A DNA stretch of 64,000 nt from the NCBI GenBank assembly GCA_021531795.1, contig JADYUL010000001.1:62001-126000 (forward strand), in the 5' to 3' direction. This document shows, one piece after another, positions 22,054 through 31,009 of the stretch. The notes under the pieces are model-generated. The model saw only the letters and a program-made list of their open reading frames with translations, did no database searches and was not told the DNA's origin. Position 1 is the first letter of the stretch, and each line of letters starts with the position of its first letter. A program made the translations under genes and the position numbers. Origin of the DNA: Lacrimispora saccharolytica (GTDB taxonomy: Bacteria > Bacillota > Clostridia > Lachnospirales > Lachnospiraceae).

Positions 22054-25000
22054 ATGAAAAGGAAAGTTGTTAATGAAAAAGTAATTCGTGCGATGGCAAT
22101 CGGTATTTCTGCCATGCTTGCAACAGCAACACCAATGACGGCAATGGCTGCTGAGGGAGAAGGGGATAATCCGGAGGCACCGCAGGCGGGTGGAAGTGAA
22201 GCTGAGGTTAATACCGTTGTGGATACTGCACAGGCAGCAAGTGAGAGCGCAGAGGCTAGTGTGGAAGCTGCAAAGGAGCCTGTTGAAACTGTAACAGGTG
22301 ATGTAGTAACAGGTGATGTTGAGACAAAGGTTGTTCCGGGTGAAGCCGGAACTGATGCAAAGGGCAATGACCTTGCTCAGGTAGTAATAGATGCAGCAGT
22401 TAAACTTGCAGGTGATGCTACAGGCAATGACCTGACAAAGGCTGATACAACTATAGAGACAACAGCTGATAATCTTGATGCTGCAGAGGGTGCAATCGTT
22501 TCTTCTGATTCTTCACTTAATAATGCAGAGGATGCTTTTGATGATGCCAACGATGCTGCTAATGAGGCAGTTAAGGCTGTAACAGAGGCTAATGATGCCA
22601 TTGATGCTAAGGCCGGTGATATCAGCAATGCTGAGACGATCGATGAAGCCAATGCTGCATACGATGAATTGGTTGATATTGCTGATGAGGCAGAGGCTAC
22701 TTTCAATACTAAGCTTGAGGAATACAACGAAGCTAAGAGCGCTTATGAAAGTGCAGCAGCTGATGTTGAGAAATATGAACAGGCATATGCTGATGCAGTA
22801 GCGCTTGCTGACAGCAATGCAGAGGCTGCTCGTGTGGCCCTTGAGGCTGCTAAGGATAAGGCAGATGCCCTTGAGGCTGCACTGCTGGCTGCCAAGGCAT
22901 CTGTAGATGAGTCTGCAAAAGCTGCAATTGCCATTGCTGAGAAGGAGAAGGCAGTTGATGATTCTGCAGGTCTTAACTGGAAAGAGGAAGATAAACTGTT
23001 CATTCTCATTATGGAGAATTATTATCTTCCTGAAAAATCCAATATATCAGGTGCCAAGGTTACAAGAGTACAGGGCAAGGATAATGATGAATACAACTAT
23101 TTCAAGGCTGTATATACAGATGAAACAGGTAAGAAGTGTGAGAAGTATTTCAACTTTAAGCTTGGAGAGAATAACAAAACAAAGAATGAGATGATCATCT
23201 TTGAGAAGAGAGAGGTTGAGATCTTCGGTGATCCTAATGAGACTCCTGACAGATATGTAGATTCTACAGGTGCAGTTAAGAACATCGATAAAGGTCTTAA
23301 GGACGGCTCAATTATCGCGGTTGTTACAGATAATGGCGACGGTACTCAGTCTACTAAGTACTTCGAGACGGCAAAACTTGGTAATGCAACTGTAGGTGAT
23401 GTTATTGAATCAACTACAGTTACAGATACAAGTACAGAGGATATTACAGTTGGTGAGACAACTGAAACATATAAGTTTGATGAGGAGGGCAACCTTGTCA
23501 AGGAAGTAACAGCTGATGTTACTACTATTACATATACAGAGGCAAGTTTTACATCAGAGACAAGCTATGCATCAGATGCTGAAAGAGATGCAGCAGCTGC
23601 TGAAAGAGATGCAGCAGCTGATGCTAAGCAGATAGAGCTTGAAGATGCCGGAGCTAAGATTGTAGACGTAAATACCACTTATGTAATAACCGGTACATAT
23701 ATTCCTACATTTACCAAGACTGTAAATGTAAATAATCAAGAGGTTGAGTGGGACCACGGTAACTTGCTCGACGAAGGTGTAAAAACCAAGGAAGAGGCTT
23801 ATGAAGAAGTTAAGAATGATGTAGAAGATAATCTTAAGAAAGAGCATCAAGATTGGTATATTGTAGATACAGATTATAATTTGAAGCAAACTGGAACTAC
23901 CAAAGGAAAACCATTGGATGACCCTGACTTCCTCATATCCGGTACAGTAACTGCGACCTATGCAAAGATTACAAAGGAGACTGTCGACAAGAGCACATTC
24001 GGAGCTCTTTGGGAAGATTTAAAGTCCATATTTGGTGCTCCGAATGCCAATAAGAAGCTTGAGGAAGCAACTAGGGCTGCAATTGAGGCAGACGGAGGCA
24101 TCTTCGTAGAGGCAAAATGGTTCGACGGTGGATGGGACAAGGCAACCATTCGATATGTCAAGGCAGAAAAGGTTGAATCAGATGCATGCGGTTCTGTAGC
24201 TGAGGCTGAAGCATCACTTGCTGCTAAGATTCGTGCCCAGCTTGGCAGTGCAACAGGCACATATAATACAGAGTCTGAAACCAAATACTCATTCAATATC
24301 TCTTATCTTGAGAAGAGCAATGAAAAGAAAGATAAGAATAAGGTTGTAAGAACAGAGACCTATAAGGATGCCGAAACTCTTAAGGGAGAGATTATCCAGA
24401 ATAAGAATTTCCTTGATGGTGAGGATAGTTGGTTGATGACTCGTCAGGACAAGGACTTCAGAGCCTTTGTTGATAACGGAGTAGCTATTACAGGCAAGTA
24501 TGCTACCCTCCTTGATGAGGCTAAGGCGGCTACAGAGGCTGTAGCTAAGGCTCAGGCTAAGGTTAATACTCTTAATAATGAGATAGATGAGCTTAAGAAA
24601 AGCAGAGAATCTAACCTTGGTGCACTCAGAACTCTGTCAGAGAAGCTTGCAACAGCAGAGCTTAATCTTGAGAAAGCAGAAGGTGTTCTTGAAGAGATTA
24701 AGGGTAAGCTTGAAGATGCAGGAGTAGAGCTTGAAGATGTTATTGAGAGACTCACACCAGCACCCGGAACTCCCGGAACACCCGGCGCACCTGCAACAGA
24801 GGATGGAGCACCCGGTGAAGGACCTGCAACAGTAGTTACAACAACTACTACAACAACAACTCCTGCTACAAATCTTGCACTTGCAGGAGCAGGCAATGCA
24901 GGCGGAGCTAATGCAGGTAATGCAGGCAATGACGCTAATGCAGGTGACGGCGGTATTGTTAATATCGATGATGAAGAGACCGCACTTGCAGCATCTGTTG

Positions 25001-25194
25001 ATGATGTAGATGATACAGCAAACGTTGTTGAGATTGGTGATGAGGAGACACCTTTGGCAGCATCAGTTGATAATGAGACAATGTCTTGGTGGTGGCTGCT
25101 TCTCATAGCATTACTCGGAGCAACAGGCTACGAGATGTACAGAAAGCATCAGCAGAAGAAGGAAGCGCTTGCAGAGACTGATGATGTTCAGTAA
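22054..25194 (+). CDS. Large cell-surface coiled-coil protein with C-terminal membrane anchor
   Basis: 1,046 residues. The signal peptide ends at TPMTAMAA. It is followed by an acidic Thr/Gly/Asp segment with duplicated VVTGDV, a long alanine-rich coiled coil (about 75-300), a beta-rich middle region of at least two related blocks (about 310-800, including tandem AERDAAA and VTxTTxTYTEAS-type stretches), a second coiled coil (about 810-900), and a Pro/Gly/Thr low-complexity stalk. The tail repeats IDDEETALAASVD and IGDEETPLAASVD, then a helix (WWWLLLIALLGATGYEMY) and a basic end. There is no LPxTG, but the (P/A)LA motif before the helix is common in this family's sortase substrates. Probably an adhesin or wall-layer protein, in an operon with PilZ. 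Confidence 0.82.
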   Translation: MKRKVVNEKVIRAMAIGISAMLATATPMTAMAAEGEGDNPEAPQAGGSEAEVNTVVDTAQAASESAEASVEAAKEPVETVTGDVVTGDVETKVVPGEAGTDAKGNDLAQVVIDAAVKLAGDATGNDLTKADTTIETTADNLDAAEGAIVSSDSSLNNAEDAFDDANDAANEAVKAVTEANDAIDAKAGDISNAETIDEANAAYDELVDIADEAEATFNTKLEEYNEAKSAYESAAADVEKYEQAYADAVALADSNAEAARVALEAAKDKADALEAALLAAKASVDESAKAAIAIAEKEKAVDDSAGLNWKEEDKLFILIMENYYLPEKSNISGAKVTRVQGKDNDEYNYFKAVYTDETGKKCEKYFNFKLGENNKTKNEMIIFEKREVEIFGDPNETPDRYVDSTGAVKNIDKGLKDGSIIAVVTDNGDGTQSTKYFETAKLGNATVGDVIESTTVTDTSTEDITVGETTETYKFDEEGNLVKEVTADVTTITYTEASFTSETSYASDAERDAAAAERDAAADAKQIELEDAGAKIVDVNTTYVITGTYIPTFTKTVNVNNQEVEWDHGNLLDEGVKTKEEAYEEVKNDVEDNLKKEHQDWYIVDTDYNLKQTGTTKGKPLDDPDFLISGTVTATYAKITKETVDKSTFGALWEDLKSIFGAPNANKKLEEATRAAIEADGGIFVEAKWFDGGWDKATIRYVKAEKVESDACGSVAEAEASLAAKIRAQLGSATGTYNTESETKYSFNISYLEKSNEKKDKNKVVRTETYKDAETLKGEIIQNKNFLDGEDSWLMTRQDKDFRAFVDNGVAITGKYATLLDEAKAATEAVAKAQAKVNTLNNEIDELKKSRESNLGALRTLSEKLATAELNLEKAEGVLEEIKGKLEDAGVELEDVIERLTPAPGTPGTPGAPATEDGAPGEGPATVVTTTTTTTTPATNLALAGAGNAGGANAGNAGNDANAGDGGIVNIDDEETALAASVDDVDDTANVVEIGDEETPLAASVDNETMSWWWLLLIALLGATGYEMYRKHQQKKEALAETDDVQ

Positions 25195-25225
25195 GTTTTC
25201 CTTGTAAATATCAAAAAATAATAGT

Positions 25226-25256
25226 TTACCCCGCCATGTGGCGGGGTATATTATTA
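25226..25256 (+). terminator. Terminator of the PilZ-surface protein operon
   Basis: TACCCCGCC (25227-25235) pairs with GGCGGGGTA (25240-25248) around ATGT, followed by an AT-rich TATTATTATCTT tail. Confidence 0.85.
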
Positions 25257-25290
25257 TCTTAAGGTGACCCATTATTGGGAGAAAGGATAT

Positions 25291-25322
25291 ATCCGATTGG
25301 ATTATTGAAATAATAATCGGAT
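25291..25322. repeat. Inverted repeat in the leader of the lipoprotein gene
   Basis: ATCCGATT (25291-25298) and AATCGGAT (25315-25322) are perfect inverse complements with ATTATT/AATAAT pairing inside. The right arm contains the only GGAT that could serve as ribosome site for the GTG start at 25334, so it could hide it. Confidence 0.5.
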
Positions 25323-25333
25323 AAGTTTATTCA

Positions 25334-25867
25334 GTGAAGAGAAGAATTTATAAATATGTATCAGTAATATTGGTTATTGCCCTTCTGCTTGCAGGCTGTG
25401 GTAGTGAAAACGAGACTGACAATGCAGATGCTACTAAGGCAGGGAGCACAGGTGAGGCTGTCGTAACTGAGGATTCTGCCACGTCAAGTGATACAACGGT
25501 GACTGATACAGATAATGCAGACACAGAACTGCTTGTGCTTACCGCTATCAATCTTACCGGAATAGATATAGGTATGTTCTCAGTTATTGACCCGGCTACC
25601 GGTGAGCAGGCTAATATTGGCGGACTTAAGAGCAATGAGAAATATACCTTTGAGTGCAACTGGCCGAAGGATACCAAGGAATTTAAGTGGGCACTCTATA
25701 ATATGGATGGTGAGCTCTGTATCGAGGCAACCACTGATATATCCAAGGCTGAGCAGGCAGCCTTTCTCATTATGCTTGGCAAGGACAGTGTGCAGGATGT
25801 GAAGGTATACTATGATGATGAGATTGAGAGTGTCAATCTGGCTGAGCTTGTGAAGCCATATGAATAA
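25334..25867 (+). CDS. Small lipoprotein of unknown function
   Basis: 177 residues from a GTG start (no in-frame ATG before the lipobox). The signal peptide MKRRIYKYVSVILVIALLLA ends in the lipobox LLAGC. A Thr/Asp/Ser-rich linker is followed by a domain of about 120 residues, starting LTAINLTGIDIGMFSVIDPA, with a beta pattern like small domains found in exported clostridial lipoproteins; I cannot name it. It is anchored outside the membrane. A terminator separates it from the surface protein upstream; the acyltransferase gene follows after 50 bases. Confidence 0.8.
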   Translation: MKRRIYKYVSVILVIALLLAGCGSENETDNADATKAGSTGEAVVTEDSATSSDTTVTDTDNADTELLVLTAINLTGIDIGMFSVIDPATGEQANIGGLKSNEKYTFECNWPKDTKEFKWALYNMDGELCIEATTDISKAEQAAFLIMLGKDSVQDVKVYYDDEIESVNLAELVKPYE

Positions 25868-25917
25868 TGAGATGTTGAATTATAATATATTATCAGGTAG
25901 TCACTTCGGGGGGAATA

Positions 25918-27192
25918 ATGAAGATCAAGACTGTCAATATGGATTATGAGGATGTACTTAAGCTTCCTACATATAAGCATAAGAATCCTCAAAAACAGAG
26001 CGCTTTTTTTAGAAAACTGATTAAGGCGCTGTCAACAATAGATTTAAAGAGAATCGGTTTTACCTATGAAACCGTTGGGATGGAGAAGCTAAAGCAGGGT
26101 GAGCCCTGCCTGGTGCTTATGAATCATTCAAGCTTCATTGATTTGGAGATTGCATCATCACTTCTTTATCCAAGACCTTTTCACATAGTGTGCACTCTTG
26201 ATGGCTTTGTGGGTAAGGAGAAGCTGATGAGAAGCATTGGCTGTATACCGACTAGGAAGTTTGTGACGGATGTTAACCTTGTTCGTGACATGGTATATGC
26301 TATCTCTACTCTTGGAAGCTCGATACTGATGTATCCTGAGGCAAGCTATAGTTTTGACGGAACGGCTACGCCACTGCCGGCAAGTCTTGGCAAGTGCCTC
26401 AAACTTTTGAAGGTCCCGGTCGTCATGATAAGGACCGAGGGCGCTTTTCACAGAGACCCATTATACAATGGATTACAGATAAGGAAGGTGCCGGTCTCAG
26501 CGACTATGGAATATCTGCTATCACCTGACGAAATAGAGAAAAAGTCGGTGAAGGAACTAAATGCCATCCTGGCAAAGCAGTTTGATTTCGACCACTTCAG
26601 ATGGCAGCAGGATAATTCGGTTAAGGTCAGTGAATCCTTCCGTGCGGACGGGTTGAACCGTGTGTTGTATAAGTGTCCTAAGTGTGGCAGCGAGGATGGA
26701 ATGAATGGAAGCGGAACTCATATTATCTGCAGGCACTGTGGCAATGAATTTGAGCTTAATGAATACGGCGTGCTTAAGCCAACGGGTGACAGTAGCGGCT
26801 TTGAGCATATCCCTGACTGGTATAGATGGGAGAGGGAATGCGTAAGGCAGGAACTTTTGGACAATACCTACAGGCTTGAGATTCCGGTGTCGATATCGAT
26901 GCTTGTGGATACCAACAGTATATATAATGTCGGCGACGGTGTGCTGACTCATACAAGGGATGGCTTTCATCTTACAGGCTGCGGCGGAAGGCTTGAATAT
27001 TTCCAGGATCCTATGGCGTCCTACAGCCTCTATGCGGATTATTACTGGTATGAGATTGGTGATGTGATATGTATAGGTGATGAGAAGGCACAGTATTATT
27101 GCTTCCCCAAGTCGGACAAAGATGTTGTTGCTAAGACAAGGCTTGCCTGCGAGGAGTTGTATAAGCTAAGGAAGGCTAAAGAAATAGTGTAG
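25918..27192 (+). CDS. PlsC-like acyltransferase fused to a C-terminal zinc ribbon domain
   Basis: 424 residues. The N-terminal half is a 1-acylglycerol-3-phosphate acyltransferase-like domain: MNHSSFIDLE carries the catalytic H-x4-D, and MYPEASYSFDG replaces the family's FPEGTRS substrate motif. The C-terminal part starts with a four-cysteine zinc ribbon (CPKCG about 253-257 and CRHCG about 269-273) followed by a beta-rich domain with aromatic residues. Acyltransferases of this fold esterify lysophospholipids at the membrane; the zinc ribbon fusion is unusual and its role is unknown. Ribosome site: GGGGGG about five bases upstream. Confidence 0.85.
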   Translation: MKIKTVNMDYEDVLKLPTYKHKNPQKQSAFFRKLIKALSTIDLKRIGFTYETVGMEKLKQGEPCLVLMNHSSFIDLEIASSLLYPRPFHIVCTLDGFVGKEKLMRSIGCIPTRKFVTDVNLVRDMVYAISTLGSSILMYPEASYSFDGTATPLPASLGKCLKLLKVPVVMIRTEGAFHRDPLYNGLQIRKVPVSATMEYLLSPDEIEKKSVKELNAILAKQFDFDHFRWQQDNSVKVSESFRADGLNRVLYKCPKCGSEDGMNGSGTHIICRHCGNEFELNEYGVLKPTGDSSGFEHIPDWYRWERECVRQELLDNTYRLEIPVSISMLVDTNSIYNVGDGVLTHTRDGFHLTGCGGRLEYFQDPMASYSLYADYYWYEIGDVICIGDEKAQYYCFPKSDKDVVAKTRLACEELYKLRKAKEIV

Positions 27193-27286
27193 ACTTGTCG
27201 AAATGAGTGGATATTCGTTCAGAGAATGTTAAGAATCTGGACCGGTATTGATGTCGGTAAATACATTAGATAAGGTAGAGAGAGTT

Positions 27287-27342
27287 AATTGTTAACCAAA
27301 ATATAAAAAGTGGTTGACAATTAGCTCTTTTATTTTTACAAT
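27287..27342 (+). promoter_or_regulatory. BirA (biotin repressor) operator overlapping the bioY promoter
   Basis: The inverted repeat AATTGTTAACC (27287-27297), a 14-base gap and GGTTGACAATT (27312-27322) matches the BirA box plan (TTGTNAACC-N14/15-GGTTNACAA). The promoter is TTGACA (27314-27319), 17 bases, TACAAT (27337-27342). The right half-site contains the -35 box, so biotin-loaded BirA would block polymerase binding. Confidence 0.88.
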
Positions 27343-27450
27343 AACACAGATGAATAAATTATTATAATAATTCTATCAATAAGAGAAGTACCCATATCTA
27401 TCAGGGAGAAAGGAATTAATCTAATCATAATATGTAATGATTGGATATAA

Positions 27451-28017
27451 ATGTTAACTATGAATACCAATGACAACAAGTTATTTACCGTTAAGAACAT
27501 GTGCTATGTCGGTCTGTTTACCGCAGTAATCGCCATAATGGCGCAGATATCAATTCCGATGCCGCTTGGTGTGCCGATGACAATGCAGACCTTCGCAATT
27601 ACTCTTGCAGCTATTATCCTGGGTGCAAAGCTATCAACGATCTCGTCTCTTATCTATATTTTGCTCGGAGCAATCGGTCTTCCGGTGCTTGCAGGATTCT
27701 CAGGAGGTATCAGCAAATTCGTAGGACCTACAGGCGGATTCTTAATCTCGTTCCCTATTATGGCCTTTATTATAGGATATGCCGTTGATCACAGAAGTGC
27801 CTTCAAGGGCGCCTTTGTTATAGGTCTTATCGCGGGTACTGTAGTGAACTACATAGTCGGAATTGCGATGTTCTGTATTCTGACACAGAGCTCAGTTGCG
27901 GTCGGTTTTACCGCATGTGTACTTCCCTTCATCCCTACAGCAATAATTAAGGCAATCCTTGCAGCCCTAATCGGCTTCCCAATCAGGAAGAGACTTAAGG
28001 TGATGGGCTTATGCTAG
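27451..28017 (+). CDS. bioY: Biotin transporter BioY (ECF S component)
   Basis: 188 residues with six transmembrane helices. Family marks: MAQISIPMPLGVPMTMQTFA in the first helix region (the PxPxxxVPxTxQ motif), GAIGLPVLAGFSGG and GPTGGFLISF later (the GxGPTGG motif). BioY is the biotin-binding membrane subunit that works alone or with the EcfA/A'/T energising module, which is not encoded in this window. The BirA operator upstream gives independent support for the assignment and for repression by biotin. It overlaps the DUF1284 gene by seven bases. Confidence 0.96.
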   Translation: MLTMNTNDNKLFTVKNMCYVGLFTAVIAIMAQISIPMPLGVPMTMQTFAITLAAIILGAKLSTISSLIYILLGAIGLPVLAGFSGGISKFVGPTGGFLISFPIMAFIIGYAVDHRSAFKGAFVIGLIAGTVVNYIVGIAMFCILTQSSVAVGFTACVLPFIPTAIIKAILAALIGFPIRKRLKVMGLC

Positions 28018-28400
28018 AACTGAGACCTCACCATCTGCTTTGCACACAGGGCTATTCCGGTAAGGGCTACAACGAAGAATTCGTCGAGAATATGAATGAG
28101 GTTGTGGATAAGCTTAGGAATGTTCCGGGCTTCAGAGTTAAGATTGTATGTGACAGCGACAACCTGTGCATTCACTGCCCCAATATGCTTGGACCTAACC
28201 TCTGTGCCACCCAGGATAAGGTGGCAGGCTTTGACAGGAAGACTATGGAGGTCTTCGGAATAGAGGAGAAGGAATATGTCTACAGTGAAATTGTAGAACA
28301 TATCAGGTCCGTCGCGACAGAAGAGAAGATGTCATATATCTGTTCTGAGTGCAGCTGGTATCCCATAAGTGCCTGCAGACGGAATATATTAAATAAGTAA
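28011..28400 (+). CDS. DUF1284 cysteine-rich protein, coupled to bioY
   Basis: 129 residues. The N-terminus MLELRPHHLLCTQGYSGKGY is the DUF1284 signature. Cysteines in CDSDNLCIHCPN (three), NLCATQ, and CSECSWYPISACR (three) resemble an iron-sulfur or zinc-binding arrangement. Translation is coupled to bioY through a seven-base overlap, so it must be under the same BirA control. Its function is not known; the context suggests a role in biotin metabolism or a biotin-dependent process. A perfect hairpin terminator follows. Confidence 0.9.
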   Translation: MLELRPHHLLCTQGYSGKGYNEEFVENMNEVVDKLRNVPGFRVKIVCDSDNLCIHCPNMLGPNLCATQDKVAGFDRKTMEVFGIEEKEYVYSEIVEHIRSVATEEKMSYICSECSWYPISACRRNILNK

Positions 28401-28403
28401 AAA

Positions 28404-28440
28404 AAAGAGCCAATCTACGAATGTAGGTTGGCTCTTTGCA
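28404..28440 (+). terminator. Terminator of the bioY-DUF1284 operon
   Basis: A 15-bp stem (28404-28418 with 28423-28437, one G-T pair) around GAAT. The 5' arm follows an A run and the 3' arm ends in TTT. Confidence 0.88.
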
Positions 28441-28479
28441 TAATTCTCCGATTCTGATACTACATTCTACGCTGAGGGG

Positions 28480-28507
28480 TTGTCAATTTGGGCACAAATA
28501 TTACAAT
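28480..28507 (+). promoter_or_regulatory. Promoter of the Xre regulator gene
   Basis: TTGTCA (28480-28485), a 16-base spacer and TACAAT (28502-28507). Confidence 0.65.
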
Positions 28508-28569
28508 GAGAGTATGAAGTGCATGCCTTCGGTAACCAACCCAGACTAATTTACTAAGGAGAGGGGAAT

Positions 28570-29235
28570 ATGAATCAGATTAAGACAGGTAATTATATTG
28601 CCGGACTTCGCAAAGAGAAGAATATGACTCAGAGAGAACTGGCAGAGAGAATCAATGTAAGTGATAAGACAATCTCCAAGTGGGAGACCGGTAAGAGTAT
28701 GCCGGATCTTGATTGTATAGGAAAACTGTGTGAGACGCTGGGAGTCAGTGTCAATGAGATTATTTCCGGAGAAAGCCTGTCCGCTGACGATTATTCCAGA
28801 AAAGCGGAGGAAACTATTATGACTTTAATGGAAGAAAACGAGAAGAATAAGAAGGGCAATATGGCTATGATGATAGTTGGAATAGTGATGCTCATTATCG
28901 CAATTATCATGCTGTTCTTTGGAGGCGGTAGCATGGGAATGTCTATATCCCCTGCATTACTTATTGACTTTCCCAGTCTGATACTAATGACAGTTTTTAT
29001 GACAGGATTGATTCTTGTAAGCGGAAAACGTGATAAAACCGCAATATTTGAGCTTATTGACAAGAGTGTCATGTCTGTCGGAATCTTCGTATGTCTATTT
29101 ACAGTCATCGTGATCCTGTCACGACTTGACGATCCGTCAGCAATCGGACCACATCTGGCTGTATGCATACTGAGTTTGTTCTATGCAATTATTATTAAGC
29201 TGGTGGCCATAGCATATCTTGCAGGTAAAGCTTAA
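28570..29235 (+). CDS. Xre-family transcriptional regulator with C-terminal membrane domain
   Basis: 221 residues. An N-terminal helix-turn-helix of the Cro/C1 type spans about 7-62 (GLRKEKNMTQRELAERINVS, then DKTISKWETGKSMPDL). The remainder has four hydrophobic helices from about residue 96. This puts a DNA-binding domain at the membrane face. The layout is common in Firmicutes regulators that act on neighbouring transporters or respond to membrane signals. AAGGAGAGGGG is the ribosome site. The target is not evident; no matching operator was seen. Confidence 0.88.
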   Translation: MNQIKTGNYIAGLRKEKNMTQRELAERINVSDKTISKWETGKSMPDLDCIGKLCETLGVSVNEIISGESLSADDYSRKAEETIMTLMEENEKNKKGNMAMMIVGIVMLIIAIIMLFFGGGSMGMSISPALLIDFPSLILMTVFMTGLILVSGKRDKTAIFELIDKSVMSVGIFVCLFTVIVILSRLDDPSAIGPHLAVCILSLFYAIIIKLVAIAYLAGKA

Positions 29236-29323
29236 ATCAAATTAACAATTGAGTTTATTATTTAACACGCCAAAATAACGGATATGTGATATAATATTTC
29301 AAATACTTATCCGGAGAATTGAA

Positions 29324-31009
29324 ATGAGTAAGTTTAGAGCACTTTGGCAAGCTGAGGCTGTTAGTGTGTGGCGTCTGATTTATTCGGTCGCCTTCAGTAT
29401 CATGCTTATGCTTGCAAGGCATGTTGTATATAACGGCGGGGACCTCACCTCAACCTATGTATCGGATTTCTCGCCCGTGGACATTCTTTATTTTGTTCTA
29501 TTCTTACCGATAGTCTATCTAGTATTAACCCTGCTGGCTGTCGTTGTTAATAAGACAGCAGCAGGGTTTTTTGTTGCTTCGCGCGCTCATACGGCGCCCC
29601 TCTTCATCATATTAACGGCATTCTTCATGATTCTGTGGATTCCATATCTCATGACCTACTGGCCGGGCGGCATCTACTCGGATACGGTGGATTCCATCCG
29701 GACAGCCATGGGTAATGCGGAATGGGACAATCATAATCCGATCCTGTATACATTTATTTGGAGGCTCGTTTTCTTAGTGACGGGCTATTTTAACGGAAAC
29801 GGAGAATATCCGGGACTTAAATTCTTCACGGTGTTCCAGATGCTTCTCATTGCGTTAATTATGGCATATTTCATCTCCCGGTGCGTGCGCCGCGGCCTGC
29901 ACAAAGCCTTCGTAGTGCTGCTTATTATCTACACCGCAATCTGCCCGCTCTACCCCTTCTACGGCATCTCGCTTTGGAAGGACACCATCTTCAGTATTGC
30001 GATGTTTGCCTTCAGCCTCTTCCTGTTTGCGACAGTTGCAGGCGACGAGGATATGAAGACGGTTGATTATGTATGGTATGGTGTGCTCCTTCTGCTTGTA
30101 ATTTTCTTAAGGAACAACGGACTCTACATCGCTGCCTTTACTGCGCTTATTACCTTCCTTATACTCAGGAAGCAATTTAGGGCAAAAGCGCAAAGACTGG
30201 GTATTATCTCCCTTGCTGTGATCATTGCATCCATAATTATTCAGGGACCGGTATATGATTCACTCGGGTTTAATTCCATTAAGAAGGGGGAGAGTCTGGG
30301 GATACCGATTCAGCAGACAGCTTATATTATCGCCTCGGGCGGAGTGATCGAGGATGAGGCGTATGAGGTGCTGGATGAGATCATGCCTATGTATAACTGG
30401 ATTACACTGTATGATCCGGTTGTAGCTGATACAATTAAGTTCGATCCAAGCTTCAACAGGACCTATTTTAATATGAGGACAGGGGATTTCATCAAGGCAT
30501 ATCTTACCCTTATTAAGGATAATCCCATACCTGCCCTTAAGGGATATATGCTTGCCACTATGGGTTTCTGGGATGCAACAAAGTCGTCCTCCATAGCCTA
30601 TATCTGCAATACCCACTTCGGTAATGCGACCTTCTTCATGACGGATTACTTTGAGTATTATTTGGGATGGTCTTTTAAGAAGCTGGTGGAGCCAAAGCAT
30701 TATCTGAGCTCCGGACTGATGGTATGGTTTATGCTGTTAACTCTTGTTGCTGCACTGTCAAAACGAAGATACAGGCTTGTTATTCCTATACTGCCAACTA
30801 TTGGACTTTGGCTTACATTGATGATTGCGACACCTGTGTCGTTCTCATTCAGATATGTTTATTCATTATTCTTATGCATACCTTTATATATTTTGATAAT
30901 ACTCAGTTCTCGCGTTTTTCCCGCAGGAGAGGTTGCCGGTGATGCAGAGTCGACCGGAAGAGAGACATTAGCGGAAAAGACAGAGGCTGTGACAGAGGAG
31001 GATAAATAA
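29324..31009 (+). CDS. DUF6020-family polytopic membrane protein (GT-C-like)
   Basis: 561 residues with about thirteen transmembrane helices. After the second or third helix comes YWPGGIYSDTVDSIRTAMGN, then NHNPILYTFIWRLVF, then YGISLWKDTIFSIAMF; these D-T/D-S and N-H-N-P elements in the first large extracytoplasmic loop are the DUF6020 hallmark and look like the acidic active-site loop of GT-C lipid-linked-sugar transferases. A glycosyltransferase role at the outer membrane face is therefore likely but unproven. It ends in a Glu/Lys-rich tail. GGAG six bases upstream is the ribosome site. The GH13 start codon follows the stop with no gap. Confidence 0.78.
   Translation: MSKFRALWQAEAVSVWRLIYSVAFSIMLMLARHVVYNGGDLTSTYVSDFSPVDILYFVLFLPIVYLVLTLLAVVVNKTAAGFFVASRAHTAPLFIILTAFFMILWIPYLMTYWPGGIYSDTVDSIRTAMGNAEWDNHNPILYTFIWRLVFLVTGYFNGNGEYPGLKFFTVFQMLLIALIMAYFISRCVRRGLHKAFVVLLIIYTAICPLYPFYGISLWKDTIFSIAMFAFSLFLFATVAGDEDMKTVDYVWYGVLLLLVIFLRNNGLYIAAFTALITFLILRKQFRAKAQRLGIISLAVIIASIIIQGPVYDSLGFNSIKKGESLGIPIQQTAYIIASGGVIEDEAYEVLDEIMPMYNWITLYDPVVADTIKFDPSFNRTYFNMRTGDFIKAYLTLIKDNPIPALKGYMLATMGFWDATKSSSIAYICNTHFGNATFFMTDYFEYYLGWSFKKLVEPKHYLSSGLMVWFMLLTLVAALSKRRYRLVIPILPTIGLWLTLMIATPVSFSFRYVYSLFLCIPLYILIILSSRVFPAGEVAGDAESTGRETLAEKTEAVTEEDK

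Noticed and set aside
24552..25106. Long minus-strand frame opposite the surface protein gene (also 5894-6721 and 50731-51405 elsewhere)
   Set aside because: These are shadows of strongly biased codon use in real genes; Ser/Ala low-complexity products, no ribosome sites.
22054..25194. LPxTG sortase substrate
   Set aside because: No LPxTG is present before the terminal helix; only the weaker PLA-type motif, so a standard sortase A substrate is not claimed.
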